Source: Oscarella lobularis
Lineage: Eukaryota; Porifera; Homoscleromorpha; Homosclerophorida; Oscarellidae
Reading direction: 5' to 3'
DNA: 64,000 nucleotides
Assembly (NCBI RefSeq): GCF_947507565.1
Contig: NC_089179.1
Location: 2,187,747 to 2,251,746, forward strand
How positions within the stretch are numbered: position 1 is the stretch's first letter; every line of letters starts with the position of its first letter. A model generated the notes under the pieces. That model worked only from the letters and a program-made list of their open reading frames with translations. It made no database searches and was not told the DNA's origin. Positions 10,925 through 21,506 of this stretch are shown piece by piece. Both the position numbers and the translations under genes were made by a program.

Positions 10925-11707
10925 TTACGATACAGCCCACGTCATCCCGTTCGTGACCGTCAATGTACGTCGACTTGTGCCCTGTCTGCCGAACTTCGAA
11001 CCCAAGATGATGTAGAAACTTCCGGCTTGTCTCCGTTCCGATTGAGCAACGCAGAAAACCTAAACAAATAAATGAATAAATGAAAATCTTAGATAGTTAT
11101 ATCTGTTGAGATACCGTCATCTCTCTCCTGAATCATTTCGGGCAGAAGAGAGTCGTGGACGAACTGCCGGAAGTCGTTTACTGTCATGTGGAGCCCAATT
11201 TCTTGCTCGGCAGCAGAAGTCGTCGTCGTGCATGAGGCTGTCGCGCTGGTATTTTCCACGGCCATATTCGTCGAAGTCGCCCCTATTCGTGGAGTATTGC
11301 TGTCTCCACCGGCGAATTGTTCTTCCAGAACAAGACAAGAATGATCCGGCGACATTGGAAGCAGTTGTGGCGCTTGAACAAGGACGAAGCCTTTGGTAGA
11401 ATTGGAAGAAAACGAGGTCGGTCTTTCTCAAATCGTCCCTACAAAGAGAACGCGCCCACTCTCCCAAACTACCCCATACTTCGTCGCCGGTGAATGGCAC
11501 TTTAGCCACTTTGTCGTCGACGTCGTCATCTTTTTCTTCTCCATCTTCGCCGCCGTCTCTTTCGTCTTCGTCTCTTTCGTCTTCGTCTTTTTCGTCTCCT
11601 TCTTCGTCTGTCACCCAGCCGTCGTCGTCCGCGTCGTCCGGTTGAACCGCGATGGCTTCAGGCTCAAAGGCGCTGCCATCGGAGCGATCGACGATGTCGT
11701 CGATCAT
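10925..11707 (-). pseudogene. IS630-like DDE transposase, N-terminal half
   Basis: From the ATG at 11707 the product opens with an acidic tail, then a helix-turn-helix with GRTIRRWRQQYSTNRGDF. After a frame change it reads a MTVNDFRQFVHDSLLPEM segment. An intron-like AT-rich gap ending TTTAG near 11061 leads into a small exon with SRKFLHHLGFEVRQTGHKS and IDGHERDDV. This order (HTH, LLP helix, HLGF, GHERDDV) matches the N-terminus of a transposase family common in invertebrates and fungi. The C-terminus of that family carries FDQSSNH and FHCExNPIE motifs, both found elsewhere in this window (29.7-32.7 and 62.3-62.8 kb). The catalytic half is missing here. R1 repeat sequence lies directly upstream. 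Confidence 0.7.
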
Positions 11708-11779
11708 CGCGACGTCCGCGTGAACGACTGGGAGCTCCAGAGAGGGCGGTACTGGCGTCTAGGCAATGGAATCTAAGTC

Positions 11780-12000
11780 ACACGAATGCTAATGAGCTTC
11801 TAATTCATCTCACCTGAGCAGGCGTGACCCGATCTTCAGGGTCGTCGCGCTGTCTCTTTGCTAGAGCCGCCCTCATCCGTTGCACGCTTGCGAGGTTCCT
11901 TTTCCGGAGTGTCCGGCCGCTTTTGAGATTAATATTTGAGAACATTCCACGTAAACGCAAGAGAACGAGAGAATCGCTAAGGAATCACCGTAACGCACTA
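11780..12000 (+). repeat. Dispersed repeat R1, copy c, left half
   Basis: It matches the reverse complement of about 48480-48680 (CAGGCGTGACC, CGCGCTGTCTCTTTGC, CCCTCATC, AGAGAACGAGAG, GGAATCAC). It sits immediately upstream of the IS630-like transposase start at 11707. The other half resumes at 13975, after the inserted Tc1 element. Confidence 0.7.
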
Positions 12001-13974
12001 CTGTCTGTCCAGCTTCAGTTGGCCTATAAAAAAGCTTAATACGTCTGTTACGATCGTCGCACAAATGCGACCTTGGTACCACCGTAAAGCGCAAGACGAG
12101 GGCATTCGCGCTGTTTGCGTCGGAAATTGATATATACGACGGACGCAGTGATATAGCGTAGCGTGCGCATCAAAGGCGTGAGTGAACGAGATCTAATTAT
12201 GTCATTAGTTGAACTCAGTTACTTATGACGTTTCTGTAACTCGATCTTGGATCAACAACTGCTCGTTGTGAATCTCGTCGCGTTTGTCTTCGGAACTATC
12301 GCTATCGCTCTCAGGTAAGCCTGTTGGCTCGTCTTCGCCTTCGGAGTCGGTTTCGTCGTCGTCGACGTTAAGGTGAACAACGAAGTCCTCAACCGCTTCT
12401 TCCTGGAGACCGTCAGCAACCCAGAATCGTTCTTCTTCGCTTTCCGTGTGCCGGCAAAATGCTTCCCACATAACCGGTAGAACGGCGGCGAAGCTTGCAG
12501 GCACCAGGTGTTTCAAATCAGCCAGCTTGAACGTCGTATTGTGCCTTCGTAGATACCCCTTAACCTGAGGCCAAGCCAGCTCGATTGGATTAAGTTCGCA
12601 ATGTGCTACGGGGCTTCTTAGAACGGCGTGACCGTGGCGACGAGCAATTTCGTTCGTAACGAATTTTTTTATTGGTTGGGCTTTTTTATTTTTTCGAATA
12701 AATCTTTCTTTAGATCTCTTTAGTCCCAGTCAATAAAGTGTGCAGACAGCCAGTCCTGCATCACATTCTTCCGAGATGATTTTGTTGGAACTTTTTCAAT
12801 CACTGAATTGTGATATGGTGCATTGTCCATAATAATGACAGAGTTTGGTGGGCAGTTGGGGATGAGCTTTACTTCGAACCACTCATTAAAGTGAGTTGAG
12901 TTCATCTCGTCGTGGTAATCACCACTATTTTTTGATCGAAACACCAGCGAACAATTTGGAATCCACCCGTCCTTCGAACCTGAAGAAAGTAATTCAGCAT
13001 GATCATTATATCCCTGTATGAAATAGAGATTACCAGCATGGAGAATGATAAGTCTCTGTCCTCGCCCCGATGGACGTTTCCAACCACCCTTTCCTGATTC
13101 GTCTCACCAGATTCTCTCTGGGGACAATATGTGCATTGGCCCAGGTTTCATCAAGGTACGCAAGAGGTCGCCCTTCTCGTCGATACTTCTTTACTGAACG
13201 CGGAAATTTATGACGTTGATTAACAATTTCTCTTCTTTCGTAGACATATACTTTATCGTTTCTACGGCAATACTTGAAGCCCATATTTTTCAAAAGGAGA
13301 GACAGTGTCGACCGACCTCCGGGAAATACTCCTTTCTCCCTCAGTGCCTCCAAGAGAGTCCTAAGGGTAGGGTAATCCCGCCGTTCGTAAAACTGTTGAA
13401 TTGTCTGCCTTATAGCAGCTCGATCGAAGTCATCAGGATTTATCCGTATCCGAGATTTGTGATACCTAACTCGCTTTTTAGGTGTGTTCAATCCGTCCTC
13501 TTTCTGTGAATTCCTTATGATAACGTCTAAGACTTCGGATGCCATAGCCAGTTGCTGCCTGCAATCGCTCCTCAATTTGGGTGACTACTATTCTCTTTTG
13601 TGGTGGCGTGTCTCGCTCCTCTTCCAGCCACTTTCGAACTCGCTCGATGAGCTGTCTCTCTCGGCATGTCGCTCGAACGCCTCTACGAGACATCGACAGT
13701 TTCTTTCGCGCTCGAGTACGCGCGCTAATGTACATGGCGACGAGTAACTATGGCTAGAAAGCCGATGAAAAGGACTCTCGCTTGGTGAATTTCGACGAAT
13801 AAACGGCCACGCTGAAGCCAAACAAGAGTGGCGGCACGGTCGGAGGGAAATTTCTACGAACTACACTGGCAACTTCCGCGTACGTTGACGCCTCTTCCTA
13901 AATAACGGGTATGTAAACAATTACGCGCTCATCTAATAATAACATCCGGAGGCCAACTGAAGCTGGACAGATAG
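12001..13974 (-). mobile_element. Complete Tc1/IS630-type DNA transposon, TA target duplication
   Basis: Both ends read CTRTCTGTCCAGCTTCAGTT from outside in, as inverted repeats of about 24 bp, and both are flanked by TA (11999-12000 and 13975-13976). It encodes one minus-strand transposase with three recognisable acidic motifs. The insertion splits R1 copy c cleanly, because the flanks rejoin into sequence matching 48.4-48.6 kb. Size is 1974 bp. Confidence 0.9.
12223..13735 (-). pseudogene. Tc1/IS630-family DDE transposase, frameshifted
   Basis: The gene reads from about 13735 leftward. It starts with a basic N-terminus and a helix-turn-helix region (RKWLEEERD, IEERLQAATGYGIRSL), a one-base frame change near 13500, then TLRTLLEALREKGVFPGG. 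The catalytic motifs follow: PLAYLDETWANAH for the first Asp, a GRGQRLI-type segment, VIIMDNAPYHNS for the second Asp, and VAHCELNPIELAWPQVKGY for the Glu. A VKGYLRR helix and a very acidic C-terminal tail complete it. At least three frame breaks (near 13500, 13080 and 12690) make it inactive. The family performs cut-and-paste transposition into TA. It belongs to the element at 12001-13974. Confidence 0.88.
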
Positions 13975-14215
13975 TAGGGCGTGACCAAGGAGACATATAG
14001 ACATTCGGGACACCGACTAACGGTCGCGTACGTAATCAGCCAATGACAACGACGCATGTGACCGCTATGTTAAACTATGTTCTACGTACACGAACCCTAC
14101 ATCATCGGAATGCTACGGGACAGACGAGTCGAATGTCATCAGCTTCGATGTGGAACGAATGACGCGACCTCTAGCGCGCTTTAAAGACGGTCGCTTTATG
14201 CGTAAGTGCACTGTA
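13975..14215 (+). repeat. Dispersed repeat R1, copy c, right half
   Basis: Aligned with 301-545 over its length, sharing GGGCGTGACCAAGG, an inverted CCAAT block, ATCATCGGAATGCTACGGG, CTCTAGCGCGCTTTAAAG, and the GTGCAC end near 14210. It is separated from its left half by the Tc1/IS630 insertion. Confidence 0.7.
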
Positions 14216-16260
14216 CGTCTTAAGGCGAAGATATCGCATATTTCTAACTCTACGACTTTGAATACCAATCCAAAGCCGATTGTCTCTATCACAATTCTCC
14301 TCTCGCCAACCCTGAACTCTTTCTCCACGTCTCGTCGTTCGAAGGAGCTCAGAGAGCTGTGGCGTTCGTCCACAATTCTTTCCCTCTTATGAGACGCCAC
14401 AGTGACGACGCCTTGTCTTTTGTTCTTCCAAACGCGATTGTTTTTATTAGAGGAGTGTCATTTGAGTCATCTAAAGCAGATAAAAGAAGAGCCAGTGAAA
14501 GCTATACAGTAGAGGTAAAACCTCCTTTCCAAATATATAGTCTGCACGAAGCGCATCTGTTTTCTTCCTTTTCATATTTCTGCGATTAATAAGCCGCAGT
14601 ACAAACACCCCACTCTTTGAATTGTAATATTTATTATAGGCTGGGTGGCAGTGGCCGTCAAGATCATGACAGGAAAAAGGGAAAGAGGTCTAAATTCCTA
14701 CACCTTTGCATGGTCCTTCCTATAATCGATACCCCTAAAAATGAAGATAACTGTCCATACCACTCCGTCACTCAGTGACACTCGTCAACCGCCAGTAGAG
14801 CTACCTTTTTGCGAAGGCCTTCATCCATAACTTTTTTCCAAGATGAAAAAAAGGACACTCAAGTTTCAGGTCACTCAGGTTACAGGTAAACCGTCAAAAA
14901 ATCTGTGTACGTCCAGTTGTCAAACTTACAGTGTCAAGCTGTAGTAATGAAATCCGCTGAAAGTGCATCTACCTCTTGCGGATGCAGTAATGGTGTTGCA
15001 CCTTTGCAATCAGTTTTTCTACCTAAGCGAACGTAGTAGCTGCAGCAATGTCATATTTACTACTTTTAGGTGAAACACCTGCTCTTCTATCAACTCATCG
15101 AAACCGAAAATTGTTTTTAAAATTGGCAACAAGGCCGCTTAGCACGTTATTTCCGCTTAATCGACCTTAATATGACGTTTCCTAGAACAATTTCCTACTA
15201 AATTAATGAACATTCTATATCATTATTTTTTACTTGAAGGGCTTTATTGCTTCTGATTTTCCTTCCTCGTTTGCTCTTCGATGACGTGTCGTACATACAT
15301 CATCAGACGCTGGGGACGCTTAAGAATATGTTATAGATATATTCTAATAATATTGGTTTTGCTTGGGTAATTGTATTCCCGCTTAGCAAAGGAGGAACAG
15401 ACGTCAATTGCTCCTCTTGGAAGATAGTAGGATATAGTGATCCTCTGGGGGCGATGAGACGACGAGCTTGGAAAGACCGTTTCCGGTCAAAATTCGGTAC
15501 TTCGGCCCGCGTCATGCAAATAGATGGTTCTCTCGTCTAAGAATATTCTCACGTAGATCACGTGGGGATGAATTTTCACCAGATGCTTCTCTCCTTTTCT
15601 CTTGGTTGGTACGTTGCGTAAACGCGAGCACTTGCCTTAATTAACAATACCAGAATAATGTTTAGAGCGAAGATCAATATTTTTTGATAAGGTAGAAACT
15701 ATCCCTGATGTAGCTAAGTTGATTTTAACGATAGGTGAGGTATGAATCACTTGGGCAGACAGAAAGTTAAACCCCCAGAGCCGCTAAATGAGGATTTTTA
15801 TGAAGCTTTTAAAAAAATAATAATTGCGTTCTGACCTCCTCAGGGTTTTGGATGATGTGTTGTTGTGTATGATAATCTAGGGATCCGTGTTCACAGAAAT
15901 TCTTTTTGGCTTTATTAATTTTCAGCACAATGGCTGGAGTAGGGTCCTCTCTGAGTTGTTGATATACTCGTAGATCTTGTAGGTGGCAGCATAACCTTTT
16001 TTGTAATTGAAAGTATCTTCAATTACAGTACAGGAACCTTTAACTGCTTTTTGATTACTAAGTTTTTGTAGGATGCTAACTTTTTGAGTGTTTGTCATTC
16101 CTGGGGTGTAACATTAAGGCGGGGTCTCTTTGGCTTCCTTCCCAGGATTTGGCTTTGTAAGGAAGTAATATATCCCTCCAGTTTAGTTTAGTGTTTTTTA
16201 CCTTACTAGCCGTGTGCGCCCGTCTTCGACGGGTATATAAATGTGTTTACGTACTAATTA
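14216..16260. other. Unassigned AT-rich sequence
   Basis: No open frame above about 90 codons and no transposase motif. Many stops occur in all frames. I see no RNA gene. It probably represents old, unrecognisable repeats or unique intergenic DNA. Confidence 0.35.
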
Positions 16261-16311
16261 ATGTTGTGTGCTTGTTTTGTAATCCCAGACGACATTAGCA
16301 GAGAGGAGAGA

Positions 16312-16433
16312 ACCTCTTCGCCGGTGTGGTCTGGGAACCCGTACACGAGAGGTCCTGATTTGCACCGCCACGGTGAGGGTAGTCGTGAGTTGTGGCGTGA
16401 TACCCAGACCACACCAGCGAAGAGGACATCCAC
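16312..16433. repeat. Imperfect hairpin with 23-bp arms
   Basis: The arms at 16312-16334 and 16411-16433 are inverted copies with one mismatch (CCTCTTCGCCGGTGTGGTC against its complement), enclosing about 76 bp. The loop holds GC-rich sequence including TTGCACCGCCACGGTGAGG. It could be a small foldback element or a structured transcript; no coding frame uses it. Confidence 0.6.
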
Positions 16434-18640
16434 GCTGGATATAACGGACACACAGATGATCGCGCACCTTCACCGTAATCTTGGCCCAAAAATGTTTAAG
16501 TCTAATTGTCGCCGCTGGTATTGGAGGTGTAGGGTTTAGAGCAGAAATTTAGCGTAAACAATAATTAACATTTGGACTTCAAGTTTTGTCTGATTGTGAA
16601 AGAATGTTTATTTTGTCGGCACGTCGGGGCTGCCTACTCTGGAGTAGCCTGGTCGCCAGACGCTCTCAAGAACACCCCTATAACGGTGTCCCAGAGAGGG
16701 TCTGGTACGGCTCCTCCCACTTTCACGCCCACTATGACGAGGGGGGACAGCGTCGCTAAACACTAGTAAACAGACGTTAACACCGCAAAGAACCTACAAG
16801 AAGCAGAGAGCCAGTCCCGATGCTTACTGCAGTTCCAATACGCACACTACCATTCCCTTTTCGATCCCGTTGTTGAGGCCTCCTTTCTCCTGTATGCGGG
16901 GTTGCCGCTGACGGAATGGAAGAAAGTACGACCTCCTGCAACGTTACTGCGACCGAACTGGTCGACTTTCTGTGTCTAAAATGGTGCGAACTAGTTGAAA
17001 AGAAGAATACGCTTTTAGTTCTGCGCGCAGGTTGAGGATTACATATCAAGTTTCGAAAAATATCGTTCTTCGTAGCAGTGGCTGGTCTTGTGGAAGCACT
17101 CAATTATTTCCTTTCAGCATTATCTGATGTCCTAGCGCCTTTGAACGGTTCCGAGGTTGGAAAGTTCGTTAGGCGAGCGTTTGGCGATGCAGTAGAGCGC
17201 AAACGACAGAGAATCAAGCGATCGGACTCACAGCAGTTGTGATCTTCGCGCCTACGTCTGCGTTGGGTTACGGCCTGCTGAGGACGTTGATGATGCGGCT
17301 CTACAGGGCCTTGAATTAGAGAAAGCTTTTATCCTTGGAAATACAGAAAGATAGAACTCGAATACTACAGGTGCGACTCCAGGAGGAAATGAAACGAAGA
17401 CATGCAGCTGAAAGTGAATTACACACGCTAAGGGAGTCGGTCGGCACTCTCGGACTCACTTGCTGTGTTTCAAAACGAAGTTGCCAGACTTTCCACCCAT
17501 GAAGACGCCCATCTGTCTGACGGAGGTAGTGTACTAAAATGGTTACACAGTGTGACGCTTGGGTCTCTGAGTGACCGAATGGAGTATTATGCACCTCGTT
17601 TACATCGTCTCTTGGTGATGAAGGGGCGCGAAGTACACGAGTCATCACTACGCAAGGTTCGCGGAGTTGCAGCCCTCTCCATTTTAGCAAAATCTTCGAA
17701 TCCTAGAAGCAAAGAACTGCAATTGCTAGAAAGCTTGATTATTGTGGCACGGGCTTCTCAGAAGCAGGTCATTGTGTCCTTAAATCGATTAGGACTTTGC
17801 CTGAGCTATACCCAGACAAAGGAGTGGATAAAACGAATTGCGTCGTATCACGGAGACTGTTCTCGGTACAGCGAAGGAGAGTGGATTCTTGTCTTGTCTT
17901 TGACAACGTTAACTTCTTTAAGAAGACACGGCGCGAGAGAACGGATAGAAGCAGCCAATCCTGGGACTACACCAGCAGACTTGCAGTTTGGGTATCTCGT
18001 CGTCCAGACGAGACAACAATGGAAAATGATCGACCGCAGCGTTTGCATTCGTCCGTTTTGCCGCACGATCTTTTGCCTAAAATGGAAGATGAATCGGCCT
18101 TCTTTCGTCGAGCAGTTTTAGCTGTATTGCAAGTGGTAACGCGTAACTTTGATTTCTGTGCGCACCTGGAGTCCTGCGTCGTTGACGAAAGATCGGATTA
18201 CGTAGCCACAGCTACAGAAATTCATCCTTTCGCTCTCCTTGATATAGACGAGAGTTTCATTGACAACAATATTGAAATTCTGCTAAAACCAGCAAAAGAT
18301 GTCAAATAGAACGACGAGGAGCAGAAATACGTAGTTGGAGACCAGGCCTCCTGTACGACAGTAAGAGGAGCAAAGCGTCGACGAATAGATGACGTTTCAG
18401 CTCTTGAGAGGCTGAAGTGGGCATGCGAGGTGCCCGGAGACTTTCGCTTTTTATGGGAATGTCTGAACGTTGTCTTCATTCTTTTTTGGGGAAAGTCCAC
18501 CGATCAAACGTCACTATTGCATTTTAGAGATGCATTAAAGAGAACGTCCGTTGACAAGGAGGCAAAACGCTTCCAGGCAGCGGACGAATTCTTGCATGAC
18601 GTCCTAACTGGAACACTATTGTCTAGTCTACTGTCCTTCC

Positions 18641-19823
18641 CAGGCGCGGATCTAGAAATGACGGAAAGGAGGGGTTGTAATTTGTTCGCGCGAAAAAATT
18701 TTTGACCACGCCCATTTTCAGGACGGCCACGCCCACACAAACAAGGTTTATAATTAATTGTTTTATTTTTGCTCATCGAAAAGGGATTTAGCGAACATCC
18801 TTCTAGGGTTAGTGCTAACAAAACGTTGGCAAACATCCTCGACTGGTATGACGACTTCATAGTGTATGGCGATGGCTGCAAGGTCGGACATTCTGTCTTC
18901 GCCCATCGTCGATCTCGTGTACGTCTTGAGTCTTCTTAGAAGCGAAAATGACCTCTCAGCTTCTGCACTTGAAATTGGCAAAGTGCAGCCAATGATTAGT
19001 AAGGCATGTATGTTTGGAAAAGTGTCGGCATCGCAAACGCCTAACGTTTGTAGCAGATTGCTTGGTAATCTGTCCTTTGCCTTGCTTTTCCACAGGTCTT
19101 GCCATCGCAATAATTCGTTCGGCAGTGATGCAGGGAAAGGCATGTCGTTTGTCCAGGGCCTTAGGTGCTCCCTCGTACTTTCGCGGTCAAGCTGTGAGTC
19201 AGCAATAATGATGACAGGAACTAGTTGGAAAAACCCAACAACACGACTGTCCTGGGAGAACCGCTCATCCAGCTGTTGAGACAGCGCGTCTAACAGCGGA
19301 ATAGCAACATTTCTTTTGTAGTGCTCTTTAGCGCTTTCACTCGGTACGTTGCTTCGATGCTGCGACCATGAGACTCAGACTCTTCGTTCAGACAGGGAAC
19401 CATTTCCAGTTCATCAGATGGTGCGGTTAGAGAGATGTCTTTTCGGCGACTCAAGCTGCCTGCCCAGCAGTTCTCAGAATAAGAGTACTATTGCCTAGCA
19501 AAGCATAGCCTTCCGCACCATCACGTTCTGTTTGTTTTCTCTGAAACATCGACACGATTGATTGGTACTGCAACCGCTTCGATTCCTTAGAAGGACGTTC
19601 CGTCATACTAAATCCGTTCTTTAGCGCGCGCCTGCTTTGGTGAACTTCTCCTCTTAGCGTACGTGGACACCGTGCAAAATTATTTAATTAAAAATTATTC
19701 CCCGGAAGAGCAGTAAGAGCCTCTCAATATCAAAGCCATCAACTTTCTGACCAGTTGCGGGGGCGTGGCTTCGCCTATCAAAGGGGGCTTGCAACCCAGG
19801 AACCCCCTCTGGATCCGCCACTG
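18641..19823 (-). mobile_element. hAT element with 5-bp target duplication, internally deleted
   Basis: The right end reads, from outside, CAGTGGCGGATCCAGAGGG; the left end reads CAGGCGCGGATCTAGAA. This is a hAT-type terminus, also seen in the MITE at 46548-47012. Flanks are CTTCC at 18636-18640 and again at 19824-19828. At 1183 bp it keeps only the 3' part of a transposase gene. Confidence 0.82.
18763..19330 (-). pseudogene. hAT transposase, C-terminal dimerisation domain
   Basis: Reading leftward from about 19330, the frame gives VVGFFQLVPVIIIADS, then PNIHALLIIGCTLPISSAEA and ERSFSLLRRLKTYTRSTMG. This is the classic hAT C-terminal dimerisation motif of TTF/ZMYM1/THAP12-like transposases. 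It ends at a stop near 18763. The BED or TTF zinc finger and the catalytic core are missing, consistent with an internally deleted element. Confidence 0.88.
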
Positions 19824-20669
19824 CTTCCTCGACATTGCATCCATCAAAGAAAAGCCTCAAGAAGTTAAACGAGCAACAGTGGACTTCCAGTGGTTGCTGA
19901 AGAAAGCAGAGTATTTTGTTCGCGATTTTATTTCAATACCGACTGATTGGCAAGCGGCAACACGTGACGATGTCTTCAATCGCCAGAGATCATTTTTGCA
20001 CACCGCTCCTGTACTGGGACCTACGAAATGCAATTCGGCATGAGAAGGGCCCAGTTATTGTCAGCCACTGGCAGTGGTGGATGGTGCTGTTTCTGGCTGC
20101 AAAACGTTCCAACTACAGCCGAGCAGCCAATTTTTGGCTAATTTGAAATCAAATTTTTCAGAGAGATTAGCATATATAGCAACGGAAAATAGAACTGTGA
20201 GTTTTTCCGGAAGAGTGGGAAAAGGAAAACCGCTTGATATGGCAATCGAGCATCACAAACTCATCTTGAAATCCGCATTAAGATCTTCTGCTGGTTAAAC
20301 GAAAAAGGAACACTTCACAACTATTAGTCTGTCATCGCAGGAATTGCAGGAAGCGGCTGGTATTCTTGACAGAGACTTATTTCTGCCCCTGTCTCGTGGT
20401 AGTCACAAAGTACCTGAGAACGGAAACGACGTCGCCGAAGTCTCGTCATTGTTACAGAAAATGTATTTAAAAAATTCCTGGGAGGCGCATTCATGGAAAA
20501 AGCGAGCTGTACAAGCCGCCTTTTTCAGCTGCAATGGAGATTGCGGTAGGACGACAGTGGATCAGGCAATATCTTCAAAAAACTAGGACTTCAGTGGATG
20601 ATGTCAGCGACTTCGACATGACGCAGGCACACCCAAACATTGAGGATATTGAAGACTTTGGAGTCTAGT

Positions 20670-21400
20670 GTTGCTGACAGGTTTCGTTATATATTAAAAA
20701 TTTTGAACGTCTTTTAATGGAGACAGCGGAGCTACAGTGTCTATGATTTGAAGTACTCTAGGAGCAATACTTCGTGCAACGTACATCTCTAGTAAGTCTT
20801 CTACTGATGGCAATGTACTACATTTTTTTATTATGGTGTCAATTAGGTTGAGAGAAAGAAAGAATTCCGAGCCTCCCAATACGAAACCTTGGCTACATGC
20901 ACTCTTCTGCTCTCTGGTACAACAGTTTTTCTTGCATAGTAATCTTTGCCTGTTTAGTGACCAATCGACGTCTTTTCTTTCGTCGATTCGGGTCTTGAGG
21001 TACGTCTCGAACTCGACGTCTACGCGGAGGTTCATTCGGACGCTTACTGTCACTGGAAAACTGTTGACAGACGGAGCAGCAACTAACAGGGTCAGCGATT
21101 GGAAGATCTTCGTCTGATTCCAAACAGTCCGTACCATATACTCCCTCAGACACACCTCCCCACCAGCCAACGTTTTCATGTGTATGTCAATGCCATCAAG
21201 TTCTCCCGGAGAATTTAGAGCTTAGCAGTTAGCATTTGCCTAGGATCGCCTAACTTAACTTCGCCTATACAACGCGAACTTTGTAACCACGCAGGAGGTG
21301 CTTTCTACGCTTTAATAAGATGAAGAGCTGTTATCTAAGCTCTTTTTTACTTGTGTTGATAATCCTGAGGCTGAATCGCCTCATGTACGGGCCTACAAGT
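20670..21400. other. Unassigned sequence between DUF6589 gene 2 and a P-like terminus
   Basis: Two overlapping minus-strand frames (20694-21179 and 20893-21153) contain a Lys/Arg-rich stretch RNRRKKRRRL-like and several Cys residues. They may be the shifted remains of a transposon protein. I do not recognise a family. Confidence 0.3.
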
Positions 21401-21506
21401 TTGTACCGCAGGAACAAACTTGGACGCAAAATGGCGTCCGTAATATCACGTGAAGGCTTCAAGTGCTCTAAGTTGGCGCAGCTTTCTCTCTATATATACG
21501 GCTCTG
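21400..21506 (-). repeat. Solo terminus of a P-like element
   Basis: Read on the minus strand from 21506 inward it begins CAGAGCCGTATATATAGAG and contains GCGCCAACTTAG, CACGTGATATTACGGACGCC and ATTTTGCGTCCAAG. These match, in the same order, the terminus of the complete P-like element at 55087. The partner end is not seen, so this is a truncated relative. Confidence 0.65.

Larger units (their letters stand above)
17120..20669 (+). pseudogene. DUF6589-family gene 2, split by a hAT element
   Basis: An acceptor-like TTTCAG at about 17117 precedes LAPLNGSEVGKFVRRAFGDA. The frame near 17465-17870 reads RKVRGVAALSILAKSSNPRS, NRLGLCLSYTQTKEWIKRI, then shifts to VFDNVNFFKKTRRERTD, the counterpart of the GDNLDK motif in gene 1. 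After the hAT insertion (18641-19823) it continues with EVKRATVDFQWLLKKAEYF, DLRNAIRHEKGPVIVSHWQ, FSGRVGKGKPLDMAIEHHK and LDRDLFLPLSRGS, ending at a TAG near 20669. Removing the hAT element and one 5-bp target copy leaves the frame open across the join. Frame changes near 17800 and after 19980 mark it as a pseudogene. The order of blocks is that of DUF6589 proteins. Confidence 0.78.

Noticed and set aside
11393-11776. Plus-strand 127-codon hydrophobic frame
   Set aside because: It is the reverse of the acidic N-terminus of the minus-strand IS630-like transposase.
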